Assembly (NCBI GenBank): GCA_937871935.1
Contig: CALMQI010000159.1
Coordinates: forward strand, 1-33,455
DNA: 33,455 bases
From: an uncultured Burkholderiales bacterium
GTDB lineage: Bacteria; Pseudomonadota; Gammaproteobacteria; Burkholderiales; Burkholderiaceae_C
Direction of reading: 5' to 3'
Below are positions 15,797 through 26,299 of this stretch, piece after piece (the stretch's first letter is position 1; each line of letters starts with the position of its first letter). Made by a program: the position numbers and the translations under genes. The notes below the pieces were generated by a model. It saw only the letters and a program-made list of their open reading frames with translations, was not told the origin of the DNA and searched no databases.

Positions 15797-17659
15797 TCAG
15801 AACCATTCGTCGCGCATCTCGCGGCAGACCGGGTCGCGCGCTTTCACCACACTGAGCCACGCGGCCACCTTGGGCAGCTCGTAGGCGAAGAAGTAGTGCG
15901 CCGCCTGCAGCTTGCCGCGCAGGAAGTCGGCGTCGCCTTCGGCCGTGTCGAGCTCGCGCTGCGCGCAGCGCGCCAGGTCGAGCCAGACCCAGGCCAGCAC
16001 GGTATGCCCGAACGCCTGCATGTAGGGCATTGCGTTGCTCAGCGCTTCTTCCGGTGTGCCGGCGGACCAGGCGGCTTGCGTCGCGGCGCCGATCGCCTGC
16101 ACCGCCTGGGCCAGCGCGGCGGCATGGCCGCGCAGCGCGGCGTTCGGCGAGGCTGCTTCCACGCTCGCCTGCATGCGAGCGGCCAGCAGCTTCAGGCCGG
16201 CGCCGCCGTCCATCACCACCTTGCGGCCGAGCAGGTCAAGCGCCTGGATGCCGTGCGTGCCCTCGTGGATCATGTTCAGCCGGTTGTCGCGCCAATACTG
16301 CTCGACCGGAAAGTCGCGCGTGTAGCCGTAGCCGCCGTGCACCTGGATCGCCAGGCTGTTGGCCTCGAGACACCACTCGCTGGGCCAGCTCTTGACGATC
16401 GGCGTCAGCATCTCGAGCAACGTGCCGGCCTCGCGCGCCGACGCGGCCTCGCCGCTGTGCAGCTCGTCGACCAGCCGCGCACAGTACAGCGCCAGCGCAA
16501 GGCCGCCCTCGACATAGGCTTTCTGCGCCAGCAGCATGCGCTTGACATCGGCATGTTCGACGATGCGCACCGGCGGCCGCGCGGCATCCTTGCCCGAGGG
16601 GCCCACCGGCCGCCCCTGCGCACGGTCGCGCGCGTACTGCACGCTCGCTTCGTAGCCGGCGTAACCCAGCATCACCGCACCCAGGCCGACGGCGATGCGC
16701 GCCTCGTTCATCATGTGGAACATGCAGCGCAGGCCTTCGCCCGGCCGACCGACGAGGTAACCGATGGCGCCGGCGCCGCGGCCGTCGAGGCCGCCGCTTG
16801 ATGCCGCCCGCACCGGATAGCGGCCTTCGCCGAAGTTGAGCAGCGTGTTCGGAATGCCGCGATAGCCGAGCTTGTGGTTCAGCCCGGCGAGCGCCACGTC
16901 ATTGCGCTCGCCGGTCAGCCGGCCCTGCGTGTCGACCAGCTTCTTCGGCACGATGAACAACGAAATACCGCGCGTGCCGGGCACCAGCTTGCCATCCGGC
17001 CCCGGGATCTTGGCCAGCACCAGGTGGATGATGTTCTCGGTCAGCTCGTGCTCACCGTTGCTGATCCACATCTTGTTGCCGCGCAGGCGGTAGCGCGGGC
17101 CGAGCGGATCGTCGGCGAAGTCGGCGCCGTCGCTTTCGGCGCGCGTCATGATGTCGCTCAGCGACGATCCGGCCTGCGGCTCGCTCAGACACATGGTGCC
17201 GAACCAGCGGCCGGCGAACTCGTTCTTCGCGAACACTTCCTTCTGCATCGCCGTGCCGTGCGCCATCAGCAGGTTGGCGTTGCCGCTGGTCAGCATGCCG
17301 CCGCCGCCCAGGCCGATGCCGGCCTTGGAGAAGAAGGTGTGCGCGGCCATCTCGACCACGCAGGGCAGCTGCATGCCGCCGATTTCGTAGTCCTGCGCGG
17401 CGGCCAGCATGCCCGACTCGATGTAGGCCTTCGCCGCCTCGTGCGAGCAGGCCGGCAGCACCACGCGCTGCCCGTCGAAGTGCGGCTCTTCGGTATCGCT
17501 GATGCGGTTGAACGGCGCGAACTTCTCGCGCGCGATGCGTTCGCAGGTGTCGAGCACCGAGGCAAGGGTCTCCATCGAGTGATCGGCGAAGCGTGGTCGG
17601 GCCAGCAGCGACGACACGTCGAGCCAGCGCTGCAACAGAAAGTCCAGCGTGCGCCGCAT
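15797..17659 (-). CDS. Acyl-CoA dehydrogenase (large, DmdC/FadE-like with C-terminal extension)
   Basis: A 620-residue FAD enzyme that makes the alpha,beta double bond of an acyl-CoA. Compared with ordinary 380-residue acyl-CoA dehydrogenases it has the extended N-terminus (CERIAREKFAPFNRISDTEEPHF) and an added C-terminal helical domain (residues about 480-620). FAD/substrate motifs include TMCLSEPQAGSSLSDI (155-170), MWISNGEHEL, and HGGYGYTRDFPVEQYWRDNR (441-460). Glu466 in MIHEGTHGIQ is the predicted catalytic base. This architecture is shared with DmdC-type and other broad-substrate enzymes. It begins three bases after the downstream-overlapping thioesterase stop and supplies the first oxidation step of the cluster's beta-oxidation. 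Confidence 0.95.
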   Translation of the reverse strand: MRRTLDFLLQRWLDVSSLLARPRFADHSMETLASVLDTCERIAREKFAPFNRISDTEEPHFDGQRVVLPACSHEAAKAYIESGMLAAAQDYEIGGMQLPCVVEMAAHTFFSKAGIGLGGGGMLTSGNANLLMAHGTAMQKEVFAKNEFAGRWFGTMCLSEPQAGSSLSDIMTRAESDGADFADDPLGPRYRLRGNKMWISNGEHELTENIIHLVLAKIPGPDGKLVPGTRGISLFIVPKKLVDTQGRLTGERNDVALAGLNHKLGYRGIPNTLLNFGEGRYPVRAASSGGLDGRGAGAIGYLVGRPGEGLRCMFHMMNEARIAVGLGAVMLGYAGYEASVQYARDRAQGRPVGPSGKDAARPPVRIVEHADVKRMLLAQKAYVEGGLALALYCARLVDELHSGEAASAREAGTLLEMLTPIVKSWPSEWCLEANSLAIQVHGGYGYTRDFPVEQYWRDNRLNMIHEGTHGIQALDLLGRKVVMDGGAGLKLLAARMQASVEAASPNAALRGHAAALAQAVQAIGAATQAAWSAGTPEEALSNAMPYMQAFGHTVLAWVWLDLARCAQRELDTAEGDADFLRGKLQAAHYFFAYELPKVAAWLSVVKARDPVCREMRDEWF

Positions 17660-17662
17660 TGT

Positions 17663-18091
17663 TCAGCTCTTCAAGTCCATGGCCTTCAGCGCCATGGTCG
17701 CCGACGCCTTGACGACCAGCGTGCGCTTGTCGCCGCTGACGACGAACACCTCGGCCTCGGTGAAGCTCACCGTCAGGCCCGGCTTGAGCACGCGCGCCTC
17801 GCACACCAGGCGCTCGCCCTGGGCGGCGCGCAGGTGGCTGGTTTTCAGCTCGGCAGTGAGGACCCAGTGGCCCTCAGGCGCCATCGTCTGCGCCGCCGCA
17901 CCCATGCTGTGATCGGCCATCGCCGAGGCGACACCAGCGTGCACCTGCCCGGTGTGCTGCAGGTGGCGCGTGGCCAGCGGCAGTTCGGTGTGCACGCGTC
18001 CCTCGCTCACCGACACCGGCACCACGCCGAGGTCGACCATGAACGGCGACGAACGGAAGAAGCCGCGCAGCGTGTCGAGATCGACCTTCAT
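17663..18091 (-). CDS. PaaI-family hotdog thioesterase (second, HAG variant)
   Basis: A 142-residue hotdog protein: HLQHTGQVHAGVASAMADHSMGAAA around residues 43-67, followed by LKTSHLRAAQGERLVCEARVLKPG. The usual HGG loop reads HAG (51-53), while the acid Asp60 is kept. It is only distantly similar to the first thioesterase in this cluster, so the two are not a recent tandem duplication. Its ATG (18089-18091) overlaps the dehalogenase stop (ATGA) and three bases separate it from the acyl-CoA dehydrogenase. The probable role is acyl-CoA hydrolysis. Confidence 0.88.
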   Translation of the reverse strand: MKVDLDTLRGFFRSSPFMVDLGVVPVSVSEGRVHTELPLATRHLQHTGQVHAGVASAMADHSMGAAAQTMAPEGHWVLTAELKTSHLRAAQGERLVCEARVLKPGLTVSFTEAEVFVVSGDKRTLVVKASATMALKAMDLKS

Positions 18092-18972
18092 GTCGCGAGG
18101 CCGAAGTGCCGCAGCGCGGCCGACGCGATCGGCGCGCCCCACTCCTGCACGAAATGCCCGCCCTCGGCCACTTCCAGCGGCGGCGGGCAGCCGCGGATCA
18201 GCTTGTGCAGCGAGCGCATCGCGGCCGGGCCGAGCACAGGATCCTGCATGCCGATGGCCATGAAGCTCTGGCCGGTGAAGCGTTCGCGCCAGAACGCGGC
18301 CGCCTCGCGGCTGAGGGCAGCACCCGGCGCGTCGTCGCGGTCGGGCACGAGATTGGGGAACGCGCGCACGCCCGCCTTGTGCAGCGCGTCGGGAAACGGC
18401 GCGTCGTAGGCTGCGGCCTCGGCATCGCCCAGGTGGGCGCAGGACCTTTTCATCAGCTTGCCGACCGCCAGGTCCGGGTTGGCGTTGCAGTAGCCGCGCC
18501 AGGCCTTGAAGCCTTCCGTCACCGTGCCGGTGCCAAGCCCGGTGTTCATCACCAGCAGCCGCGTGAACAGCGCGGGCCGGGCCAGCGGCAGCGTGAGCCC
18601 GATGAGGCCGCCCCAGTCCTGGCAGACGAGCAGGATGTTCTTGAGCGCGAGGGCATCGATCAGCGCGAGCACCGAATCGCGGTGTCGCTCGAACGTGTAC
18701 CAGGCATCGTCGACTGGCTTGTCGCTGCGGCCGAAACCGAAGAAATCCGGCGCCACCACACGCAACCCGGCCGCGGTGAACACCGGGATCATGCGGCGAT
18801 AGAGGTAGCTCCAGCTCGGCTCGCCGTGCAGGCACAGCGCCGTGACGGCGGCATCACGCGGACCTTCATCCACGTAGTGCAAACGCAGCATGCCCAGCTG
18901 CAGGTACTGCGGCGCGTACGGGAATCCCGGCAGCCCGGCGAAGCGCGCGTCGGGCGTGCGCAGGACGTTCAC
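18088..18972 (-). CDS. Haloalkane dehalogenase, DhlA-like (subfamily HLD-I)
   Basis: A 294-residue alpha/beta hydrolase closely resembling Xanthobacter DhlA along its whole length. It starts [18 protein letters not shown], has [18 protein letters not shown] (48-65) and [15 protein letters not shown] (74-88). The predicted nucleophile is Asp119 in QDWGG, the halide-binding tryptophans are Trp120 and Trp158, the acid is Asp244 ([10 protein letters not shown]) and the base His273 (GGHFVQEWG). These match DhlA Asp124, Trp125, Trp175, Asp260 and His289. Such enzymes replace a terminal halogen by hydroxyl through an alkyl-enzyme ester. The GTG start (18970-18972) overlaps the thiolase stop (GTGA) and the stop overlaps a thioesterase start. 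No signal peptide is present. Its true substrate is unknown. Confidence 0.9.
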   Translation of the reverse strand: MNVLRTPDARFAGLPGFPYAPQYLQLGMLRLHYVDEGPRDAAVTALCLHGEPSWSYLYRRMIPVFTAAGLRVVAPDFFGFGRSDKPVDDAWYTFERHRDSVLALIDALALKNILLVCQDWGGLIGLTLPLARPALFTRLLVMNTGLGTGTVTEGFKAWRGYCNANPDLAVGKLMKRSCAHLGDAEAAAYDAPFPDALHKAGVRAFPNLVPDRDDAPGAALSREAAAFWRERFTGQSFMAIGMQDPVLGPAAMRSLHKLIRGCPPPLEVAEGGHFVQEWGAPIASAALRHFGLAT

Positions 18973-20144
18973 AGCACCTCGAAGATCCCGGCGGCGCCCA
19001 TGCCGCCGCCGATGCACATGGTGATGCAGACCTTCTTGGCGCCACGCCGCTTGCCCTCGATGAGTGCATGGCCCGTCAGACGCTGCCCGCTCATGCCGTA
19101 GGGGTGACCGATCGCGATCGCACCGCCGTCGACGTTGAGCCGGTCCATCGGGATGCCGATCTTGTCGGCGCAGTACAGCACTTGCACCGCAAAAGCCTCG
19201 TTGAGCTCCCAGAGGTCGATATCGCTCACCTTCAGGCCGAGCCGCTTGAGCACCTTGGGCACGGCATAGACCGGGCCGATGCCCATCTCGTCGGGCTCGC
19301 AGCCGGCCACCGCGAAGCCGAGGAAGCGGCCGAGCGGCTTGAGGCCCTTTTGCTGCGCGTAGGTGTCGCTCACCACCACGCAGGCGCCGGCGCCGTCGGA
19401 GTACTGGCTCGCATTGCCGGCGGTGACCACGCCGCCCGGCATCGCGGGGCGGATGTCCTTGATGCCTTCGTAGGTGGTGCCTTCGCGCAGGCCCTCGTCG
19501 GCGCTGACGGTGACCTCCTTGCTGCGCATGCCGAGCACCGCGTCGGCCACACCGGCGGTGACGGTGACGGGCACGATCTCGTCCTTGAACTTGCCGGCCG
19601 CCTGCGAGGCGCAGGCTTTCTGCTGGCTCTCGGCGCCGAAGCGGTCCATGCGCTCCTTGTCGACCTTGTAGCGCTTGGCCACTGTCTCGGCGGTCTGCAG
19701 CATCGGCCAGTAGATCTCGGGCTTGTGCTCCATCAGCCAGGCGTCCTGGAACATGTGGTGGTTCATCTCCTGCTGGACGCACGAGATGCTCTCGACGCCG
19801 CCGGCGACATAGACATCGCCTTCGCCGGCGATGATGCGCTGCGCGGCCATGGCGATCGTCTGCAGCCCGCTGGAGCAGAAGCGGTTGACCGTGGCCCCCG
19901 CCACGCTGACCGGCAACCCGGCGCGCAGCGCCACCTGGCGCGCGATGTTCCAGCCGGTGGCGCCTTCGGGGTTGGCGCAGCCCATCAGCACGTCGTCGAC
20001 CACGCCGGGGTCGATGCCCGCGCGCTCGACAGCCGCCTTGACGGCAAAGCCGCCGAGCGTGGCGCCATGCGTCATGTTGAAGGCGCCCTTCCAGCTCTTG
20101 GCCAGCGGCGTGCGTGCGGTGGAGACGATCACGGCTTGGGTCAC
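18969..20144 (-). CDS. Acetyl-CoA C-acyltransferase (thiolase)
   Basis: A 391-residue degradative-type thiolase that cleaves 3-oxoacyl-CoA with CoA to shorten the chain. The nucleophile is Cys90 in [11 protein letters not shown]; the second-site residues are His347 (GHPYGMSG) and Cys377 ([15 protein letters not shown] at the extreme C-terminus). It initiates at GTG 20142-20144, with AAAGGA seven bases before it. It follows the bifunctional hydratase/dehydrogenase by 43 bases and its stop overlaps the dehalogenase start. With that upstream gene it makes a complete last two-thirds of the beta-oxidation spiral. Confidence 0.96.
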   Translation of the reverse strand: MTQAVIVSTARTPLAKSWKGAFNMTHGATLGGFAVKAAVERAGIDPGVVDDVLMGCANPEGATGWNIARQVALRAGLPVSVAGATVNRFCSSGLQTIAMAAQRIIAGEGDVYVAGGVESISCVQQEMNHHMFQDAWLMEHKPEIYWPMLQTAETVAKRYKVDKERMDRFGAESQQKACASQAAGKFKDEIVPVTVTAGVADAVLGMRSKEVTVSADEGLREGTTYEGIKDIRPAMPGGVVTAGNASQYSDGAGACVVVSDTYAQQKGLKPLGRFLGFAVAGCEPDEMGIGPVYAVPKVLKRLGLKVSDIDLWELNEAFAVQVLYCADKIGIPMDRLNVDGGAIAIGHPYGMSGQRLTGHALIEGKRRGAKKVCITMCIGGGMGAAGIFEVL

Positions 20145-20187
20145 GGGGGTGTCCTTTCAAATGCGGAGGCGTGCTGGCGACGGTTGA

Positions 20188-22281
<2,094 letters not shown>

Positions 22282-22326
22282 GGGGTCACCTCGTCAGCGG
22301 AGCGCTGGAAAAAGCACGGTCGTTCG

Positions 22327-22332
22327 ATTCTA
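22327..22332 (-). promoter_or_regulatory. Candidate -10 element before the hydratase/dehydrogenase gene
   Basis: In the 113-base gap between livF and the bifunctional gene, the minus strand carries TAGAAT, close to the -10 consensus, 46 bases before the ATG. No convincing -35 is seen. It would allow the enzyme half of the cluster to be transcribed apart from the transporter half. A 7-bp inverted repeat (22313-22319 with 22384-22390) brackets the gap. Confidence 0.35.
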
Positions 22333-22394
22333 GGCAGCGTGCGGGTGCGGCGCTTGTCCCGGGTGCGACATCGCGGCGCCGGGCCGTGCTCGCT

Positions 22395-23090
22395 TCAGAC
22401 CTCGAGCCACTCCTTGCGAATATACGCGTTGGCTTTCAGCTCTGCGGGGGCGCCCTCGAAGACGATCTGACCATGGCCCATCACCAGGCAGCGGTCGGAC
22501 ACCTCGAGCGCGATGGTGAGCTTCTGCTCGACCAGCAGCACCGACGTGCCCCGGCGCTTGAGTTCGCGCAGGAATCCGGCCACCAGCTCGACGATCTTGG
22601 GCGCCAGTCCTTCCGTGGGCTCGTCGATCATGATCAGCTCGGGGTCGCCCATCAGCGTGCGGCACAGCGTGAGCATCTGCTGCTCGCCGCCCGACAGCAC
22701 GCCGGCCTCGGTGTGCTGGCGTTCCTTGAGCCGGGGAAACAGCTTGTACATGTCGTCGGCCGCCCAGCGCGAAGCCTTGGCGCCGCGCTTCTCGCCGAGC
22801 AGCAGGTTCTGGTGCACCGTGAGCGTCGGGAAGATGTCGCGATTCTCCGGCACGTAGCCCAGGCCCAGCCAGGCGATCTCGAAGGCCTTGCGGCCGAGGA
22901 TCTGCTGGTCGCGCCAGCGCACGGTGCCCGTGCCTTCGACGAGGCCCATGATGGTCTTCACCGTCGTCGAGCGCCCCGAGCCGTTGCGGCCGAGCAGCGC
23001 AACGATCTCGCCCGGCCGCACCTCGAGGCTCACGCCGTGCAGCACGTGGCTCTTGCCGTAGTACGCGTGGACGTCGTCGAGCTTGAGCAT
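22395..23090 (-). CDS. livF: LivF-type ABC transporter ATPase, Walker A Lys replaced by Arg
   Basis: A 231-residue ATPase of the branched-chain amino acid/organic acid (HAAT) importer class. Visible are LLGRNGSGRSTT (33-43), LGYVPENRDIFPTLTVHQNLLLG, the ABC signature LSGGEQQ, Walker B LIMIDEPTEGLAP and VEQ at the H-loop position (Gln is normal in LivF). The P-loop lysine is Arg40, read from codon CGC. The ATG 23088-23090 has AGGGA eight bases upstream; an overlapping TTG at 23096 is too close to it. It follows livG within three bases and partners with LivG on the LivHM permeases. Confidence 0.95.
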   Translation of the reverse strand: MLKLDDVHAYYGKSHVLHGVSLEVRPGEIVALLGRNGSGRSTTVKTIMGLVEGTGTVRWRDQQILGRKAFEIAWLGLGYVPENRDIFPTLTVHQNLLLGEKRGAKASRWAADDMYKLFPRLKERQHTEAGVLSGGEQQMLTLCRTLMGDPELIMIDEPTEGLAPKIVELVAGFLRELKRRGTSVLLVEQKLTIALEVSDRCLVMGHGQIVFEGAPAELKANAYIRKEWLEV

Positions 23091-23092
23091 CG

Positions 23093-23875
23093 TCAATGTC
23101 CCTGCGTCAGCGCAGTGCCCAGGTAGGCCTCCTGCACGCGCGGATTGCCGCGCACGGCCTCGGGCACATCGAAGGCGATCACCTCGCCATAGACCAGCAC
23201 CGCGATCTTGTCGGCCAGGCCGAACACCACACCCATGTCGTGTTCCACCGTGAGCAGCGTCTTGCCGGTGGTGACCTCGCGGATCAGCTGCACGAACCTC
23301 GACGTCTCACTCTTGCTCATGCCGGCCGTCGGCTCGTCGAGCAGGATCACGCTCGAACCACCCGCGATCGTGATGCCGATCTCCAGCGCGCGCTGCTCGG
23401 CATAGGTGAGGTTCATTGCCAGCACGTCGCGCCGGCGATCGAGCTTGATCATCTGAAGCACCTGATCGGCGCGCTCGTTGGCGTCGCGCAGGTCGGCGAG
23501 GAACTTCCAGAACGCGTAGCGATAGCCGAGCGACCACAGCACCGCGCAGCGCACGTTTTCGAACACCGACAGCCGCGTGAACAGGTTGCTGACCTGAAAG
23601 CTGCGCGACAGACCACGGCGGTTGATCTGGAACGGCGTCAGCCCGTCGATGCGCTGGCCGTTGAGCACGATCTCGCCGCTGGTGGCGCCGAAGCGGCCGC
23701 TGATCAGGTTGAACAGCGTACTCTTGCCGGCACCGTTGGGGCCGATGATGGCGACCCGCTCGCCGGGCTTCACCTGCAAGCTGGCACCACGGATGATCTC
23801 GGTCTTGCCAAAGCTCTTGCGCACGTCGCGCAGCTCCAGCGCGAGGCCCCCGGCAGTCGTCGACGCAGCGTTCAT
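23093..23875 (-). CDS. livG: LivG-type ABC transporter ATPase
   Basis: A 260-residue ATPase with an intact Walker A (IIGPNGAGKSTL, about 44-55), Walker B VILLDEPTAGM and H-loop VEHDMGVVF. The signature motif reads LTYAEQ; in most LivG proteins this place is L-x-Y-G-(D/E)-Q, so the conserved second glycine is Ala here (codon GCC). The start ATG (23873-23875) overlaps the livM stop (ATGA). It forms a heterodimer with LivF, giving one normal and one altered ATP site. Confidence 0.95.
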   Translation of the reverse strand: MNAASTTAGGLALELRDVRKSFGKTEIIRGASLQVKPGERVAIIGPNGAGKSTLFNLISGRFGATSGEIVLNGQRIDGLTPFQINRRGLSRSFQVSNLFTRLSVFENVRCAVLWSLGYRYAFWKFLADLRDANERADQVLQMIKLDRRRDVLAMNLTYAEQRALEIGITIAGGSSVILLDEPTAGMSKSETSRFVQLIREVTTGKTLLTVEHDMGVVFGLADKIAVLVYGEVIAFDVPEAVRGNPRVQEAYLGTALTQGH

Positions 23876-25191
23876 ATCGCCGCCTCACGCCGCTTGACTT
23901 CCTTCTCGATCTCTTCCTGCACCAGACCCCAGTCGCGGGCGAACACACGCCGCGCCAGCTCGAACGCGCCGACGCCGGCCAACATGACGAACACCGCGCC
24001 GAACCATGCGTCGGGGCTGCGCGTGTCGAGCGTAGCGCCGAAGAACGGCATGCTCGGGCCGAGCGCCGCGCTCAGCTGCAGGTGGTAGACCATCTCGATC
24101 ATCACCGCAGCACCGGCCAGCGCGACGAGGCCGGCGCCGCCGAGTGCGAGATAGGCGGTCCACAAGCGCCTGAGCTTGCCGAAGGCAGCCACGCGCAGGT
24201 TCATCATGATCAGGCTGGCCAGACCGCCGGGCGCGTACATCACCATGACCAGGAAGACCAGCCCCAGGTACAGCAGCCACGCCTTTGTCAGCTCCGACAG
24301 CAGCACGAGCGCAATGACCATCAGCACCGCGCCGATGATCGGGCCGAAGAAGAAGGTGGCCCCGCCGAGGAAGACGAAGAGCAGATAGGCGCCTGAGCGC
24401 GCTGCGCCCACCACCTCGGCGGTGACGATCTCGAAGTTCAGCGCACCCAGACCGCCGGCGATGCCGGCGAAGAAGCCCGACAGCATGAATGCCAGGTAAC
24501 GCACGCTCTGCGTGCTGTAGCCGATGAACTCCACGCGCTCGGGGTTGTCGCGCACGGCGTTGAGCATGCGGCCGAGCGGCGTGCGTGTCAGCGCGAACAT
24601 CGCCGCGGTGCAGACGAAGCAATACGCCGCGATCAGGTAGTACAGCTGGATCTGCGGGCCGAAGCTGATGCCGAGCACGCCCTTGCCGACCACGCGGTTG
24701 CCCGACACGCCGCCCTCGCCGCCGAAGAACTCGGGAATCATCAGCGACATCGACCACACCAGCTCACCGATGCCGAGCGTGATCATCGCGAAGGTGGTGC
24801 CCGACTTCTTGGTCGTCACGTAGCCGAGCAGTGCGGCAAAGAACAATCCCCCGAGCCCGCCGACCAGCGGTATCAGGCTGACCGGCACCGGCCAGGTGCC
24901 CGCGCTGGCCAGGTTGAGCGTGTGGATGGCGAGGAACGAGCCCAGGCCGCTGTACACCGCATGGCCGAAGCTCAGCATGCCGCCCTGGCCCAGCAGCATG
25001 TTGTAGGCCAGGCAGACGATGATGCCGATGCCCACCTGCGACAGCATGGTCTGCGCGAAGCCGCTGGTCCACACCAGCGGCGCCACCGCCAGCACCACGG
25101 CGAAACCGCCCCAGACGATCCAGCGGCCGACGTTGTAGGGGCGGAAGTGGTAGTAGCGATCGCGGTCGCGGGTGGCGGACATCCGAGTCAT
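23872..25191 (-). CDS. livM: LivM-type permease with C-terminal extension
   Basis: A 439-residue inner-membrane permease. The core (to about residue 330) carries the usual LivM features: an N-terminal helix (WGGFAVVLAVAPLVW), GIIVCLAYNMLLGQGGMLSFGHAVY, a loop FFGGEGGVSGNRV, and AVRDNPERVEFIGYS, the cytoplasmic coupling helix. After LVMVMYAPGGLASLIMM an extra 100 residues include two more hydrophobic stretches (LALGGAGLVALAGAAVMI and WFGAVFVMLAGVGAFEL) and an acidic/basic tail. The ATG (25189-25191) overlaps livH's stop; a second ATG three codons in is possible. Confidence 0.93.
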   Translation of the reverse strand: MTRMSATRDRDRYYHFRPYNVGRWIVWGGFAVVLAVAPLVWTSGFAQTMLSQVGIGIIVCLAYNMLLGQGGMLSFGHAVYSGLGSFLAIHTLNLASAGTWPVPVSLIPLVGGLGGLFFAALLGYVTTKKSGTTFAMITLGIGELVWSMSLMIPEFFGGEGGVSGNRVVGKGVLGISFGPQIQLYYLIAAYCFVCTAAMFALTRTPLGRMLNAVRDNPERVEFIGYSTQSVRYLAFMLSGFFAGIAGGLGALNFEIVTAEVVGAARSGAYLLFVFLGGATFFFGPIIGAVLMVIALVLLSELTKAWLLYLGLVFLVMVMYAPGGLASLIMMNLRVAAFGKLRRLWTAYLALGGAGLVALAGAAVMIEMVYHLQLSAALGPSMPFFGATLDTRSPDAWFGAVFVMLAGVGAFELARRVFARDWGLVQEEIEKEVKRREAAI

Positions 25192-26204
25192 CCCTCGCGC
25201 GTGCCGAGCAGGCCCTTGGGCCGGAAGATCAGGATCAGCACCAGCAGCAGGTACGGCAGGATCGGCGCCGCCTGCGCCAGCGTGATGCGCAGGATCGGCC
25301 AGCCGGGCGTGCCGGGTCCGATCTGCGCACCGAGCAGCTTCATCGCGTCGGCCAGCGACGAGTCCACGGTGAGCGGCAGCGTCTGCAGCAGCCCGATCAG
25401 GATCGAGGCGACGAAGGCGCCGGCCAGCGACCCCATGCCGCCGACGACCACCACGACGAAGATGATCGAGCCCACCACCGCCGCCATCGCCGGCTCAGTG
25501 ATGAAAGTGATGCCGCCGATCACCCCGGCCAGACCGGCCAGCGCGCAGCCGCTGCCGAACACCAACATGAACACGCGCGGCACGTTGTGGCCGAGCGCCT
25601 CCACCATCTCGGGGTGCGTCAGCGAGGCCTGGATCACCAGGCCGACGCGCGTGCGCGTCAGCAGCAGCCACAGCGCGAGCAGCATCAGCAACGCCACCAG
25701 CATCATGAAGGCGCGCGTCATCGGGAAACGCGAGCATTTGGCCGCCTGACACATCGCATCGGCGGCGGCGCCGGCCGTCAGCGACAGGCCACCTTCACTG
25801 GACTGGACCAGCGTGAACGCAGCGCCCTGCAGGAACGCCGGCGGATCGAAGGTGACCGGCGTGCGGCCCCAGATGATCTGCACGATCTCGAGCACCACGT
25901 ACGACAGGCCGAAGGTGATCAGCAGTTCGGGCACGTGGCCGAACTTGTGCACCCGCCGCAGCGAGGTGCGTTCGAAGCCGGCGCCGAGCAGGCCGACCAG
26001 CAGCGGCGCCGCCACCAGTGCGGGCCAGAAGCCGACGATGCCGGTCAGCGTGAAGCCGACATAGGCGCCGATCATGTAGAAGCTCGCGTGCGCGAAGTTC
26101 AGCACGCCCATCATGCTGAAGATCAGCGTGAGGCCCGAACTCAACATGAACAGCAGCAGCCCGGAGCTGATGCCGTTGAGCACATTGATGAGGATCTGGT
26201 CCAC
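25188..26204 (-). CDS. livH: LivH-type permease
   Basis: A 338-residue permease with about eight hydrophobic segments. It starts DQILINVLNGISSGLLLFMLSSGL, the standard LivH opening, then FSMMGVLNFAHASFYMIGAY, and the coupling element ALGHNVPRVFMLVFGSGCALAGLAG. A middle insertion (residues about 125-160, FTLVQSSEGGLSLTAGAAADAMCQAAKCSRFP) contains two cysteines and is probably periplasmic. The start is GTG 26202-26204. It lies 95 bases after the binding-protein gene, separated by a stem-loop, and overlaps livM by four bases. Confidence 0.93.
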   Translation of the reverse strand: MDQILINVLNGISSGLLLFMLSSGLTLIFSMMGVLNFAHASFYMIGAYVGFTLTGIVGFWPALVAAPLLVGLLGAGFERTSLRRVHKFGHVPELLITFGLSYVVLEIVQIIWGRTPVTFDPPAFLQGAAFTLVQSSEGGLSLTAGAAADAMCQAAKCSRFPMTRAFMMLVALLMLLALWLLLTRTRVGLVIQASLTHPEMVEALGHNVPRVFMLVFGSGCALAGLAGVIGGITFITEPAMAAVVGSIIFVVVVVGGMGSLAGAFVASILIGLLQTLPLTVDSSLADAMKLLGAQIGPGTPGWPILRITLAQAAPILPYLLLVLILIFRPKGLLGTREG

Positions 26205-26234
26205 GGCGCGGCGGCTCTGATCAAGAACGCAGAA

Positions 26235-26259
26235 GCCCGGCGGAGCGTATCCGTCGGGC
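26235..26259 (-). promoter_or_regulatory. Stem-loop between binding-protein gene and livH
   Basis: Bases 26235-26244 pair with 26250-26259 around a 5-base loop, with one C-A mismatch on the minus strand. It is followed by TTCTGCGTTCTTG, too weak a T tract for a full terminator. A structure after the first gene of a binding-protein importer commonly protects the abundant binding-protein mRNA and lowers permease expression; that role here is inference. Confidence 0.45.
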
Positions 26260-26299
26260 CCCTGCAGAGTCCTGGGCGGGCTTCAACCCGGCCCGGTCG

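Noticed and set aside
16874..18409. 511-codon plus-strand frame across the acyl-CoA dehydrogenase, thioesterase and dehalogenase genes
   Set aside because: It spans three real genes in antisense and shows no recognisable domain.
22313..22390. 7-bp inverted repeat AGCACGG/CCGTGCT around the gap before the hydratase/dehydrogenase gene
   Set aside because: Arms are 64 bases apart and short; likely chance at this base composition, so only mentioned with the promoter candidate.
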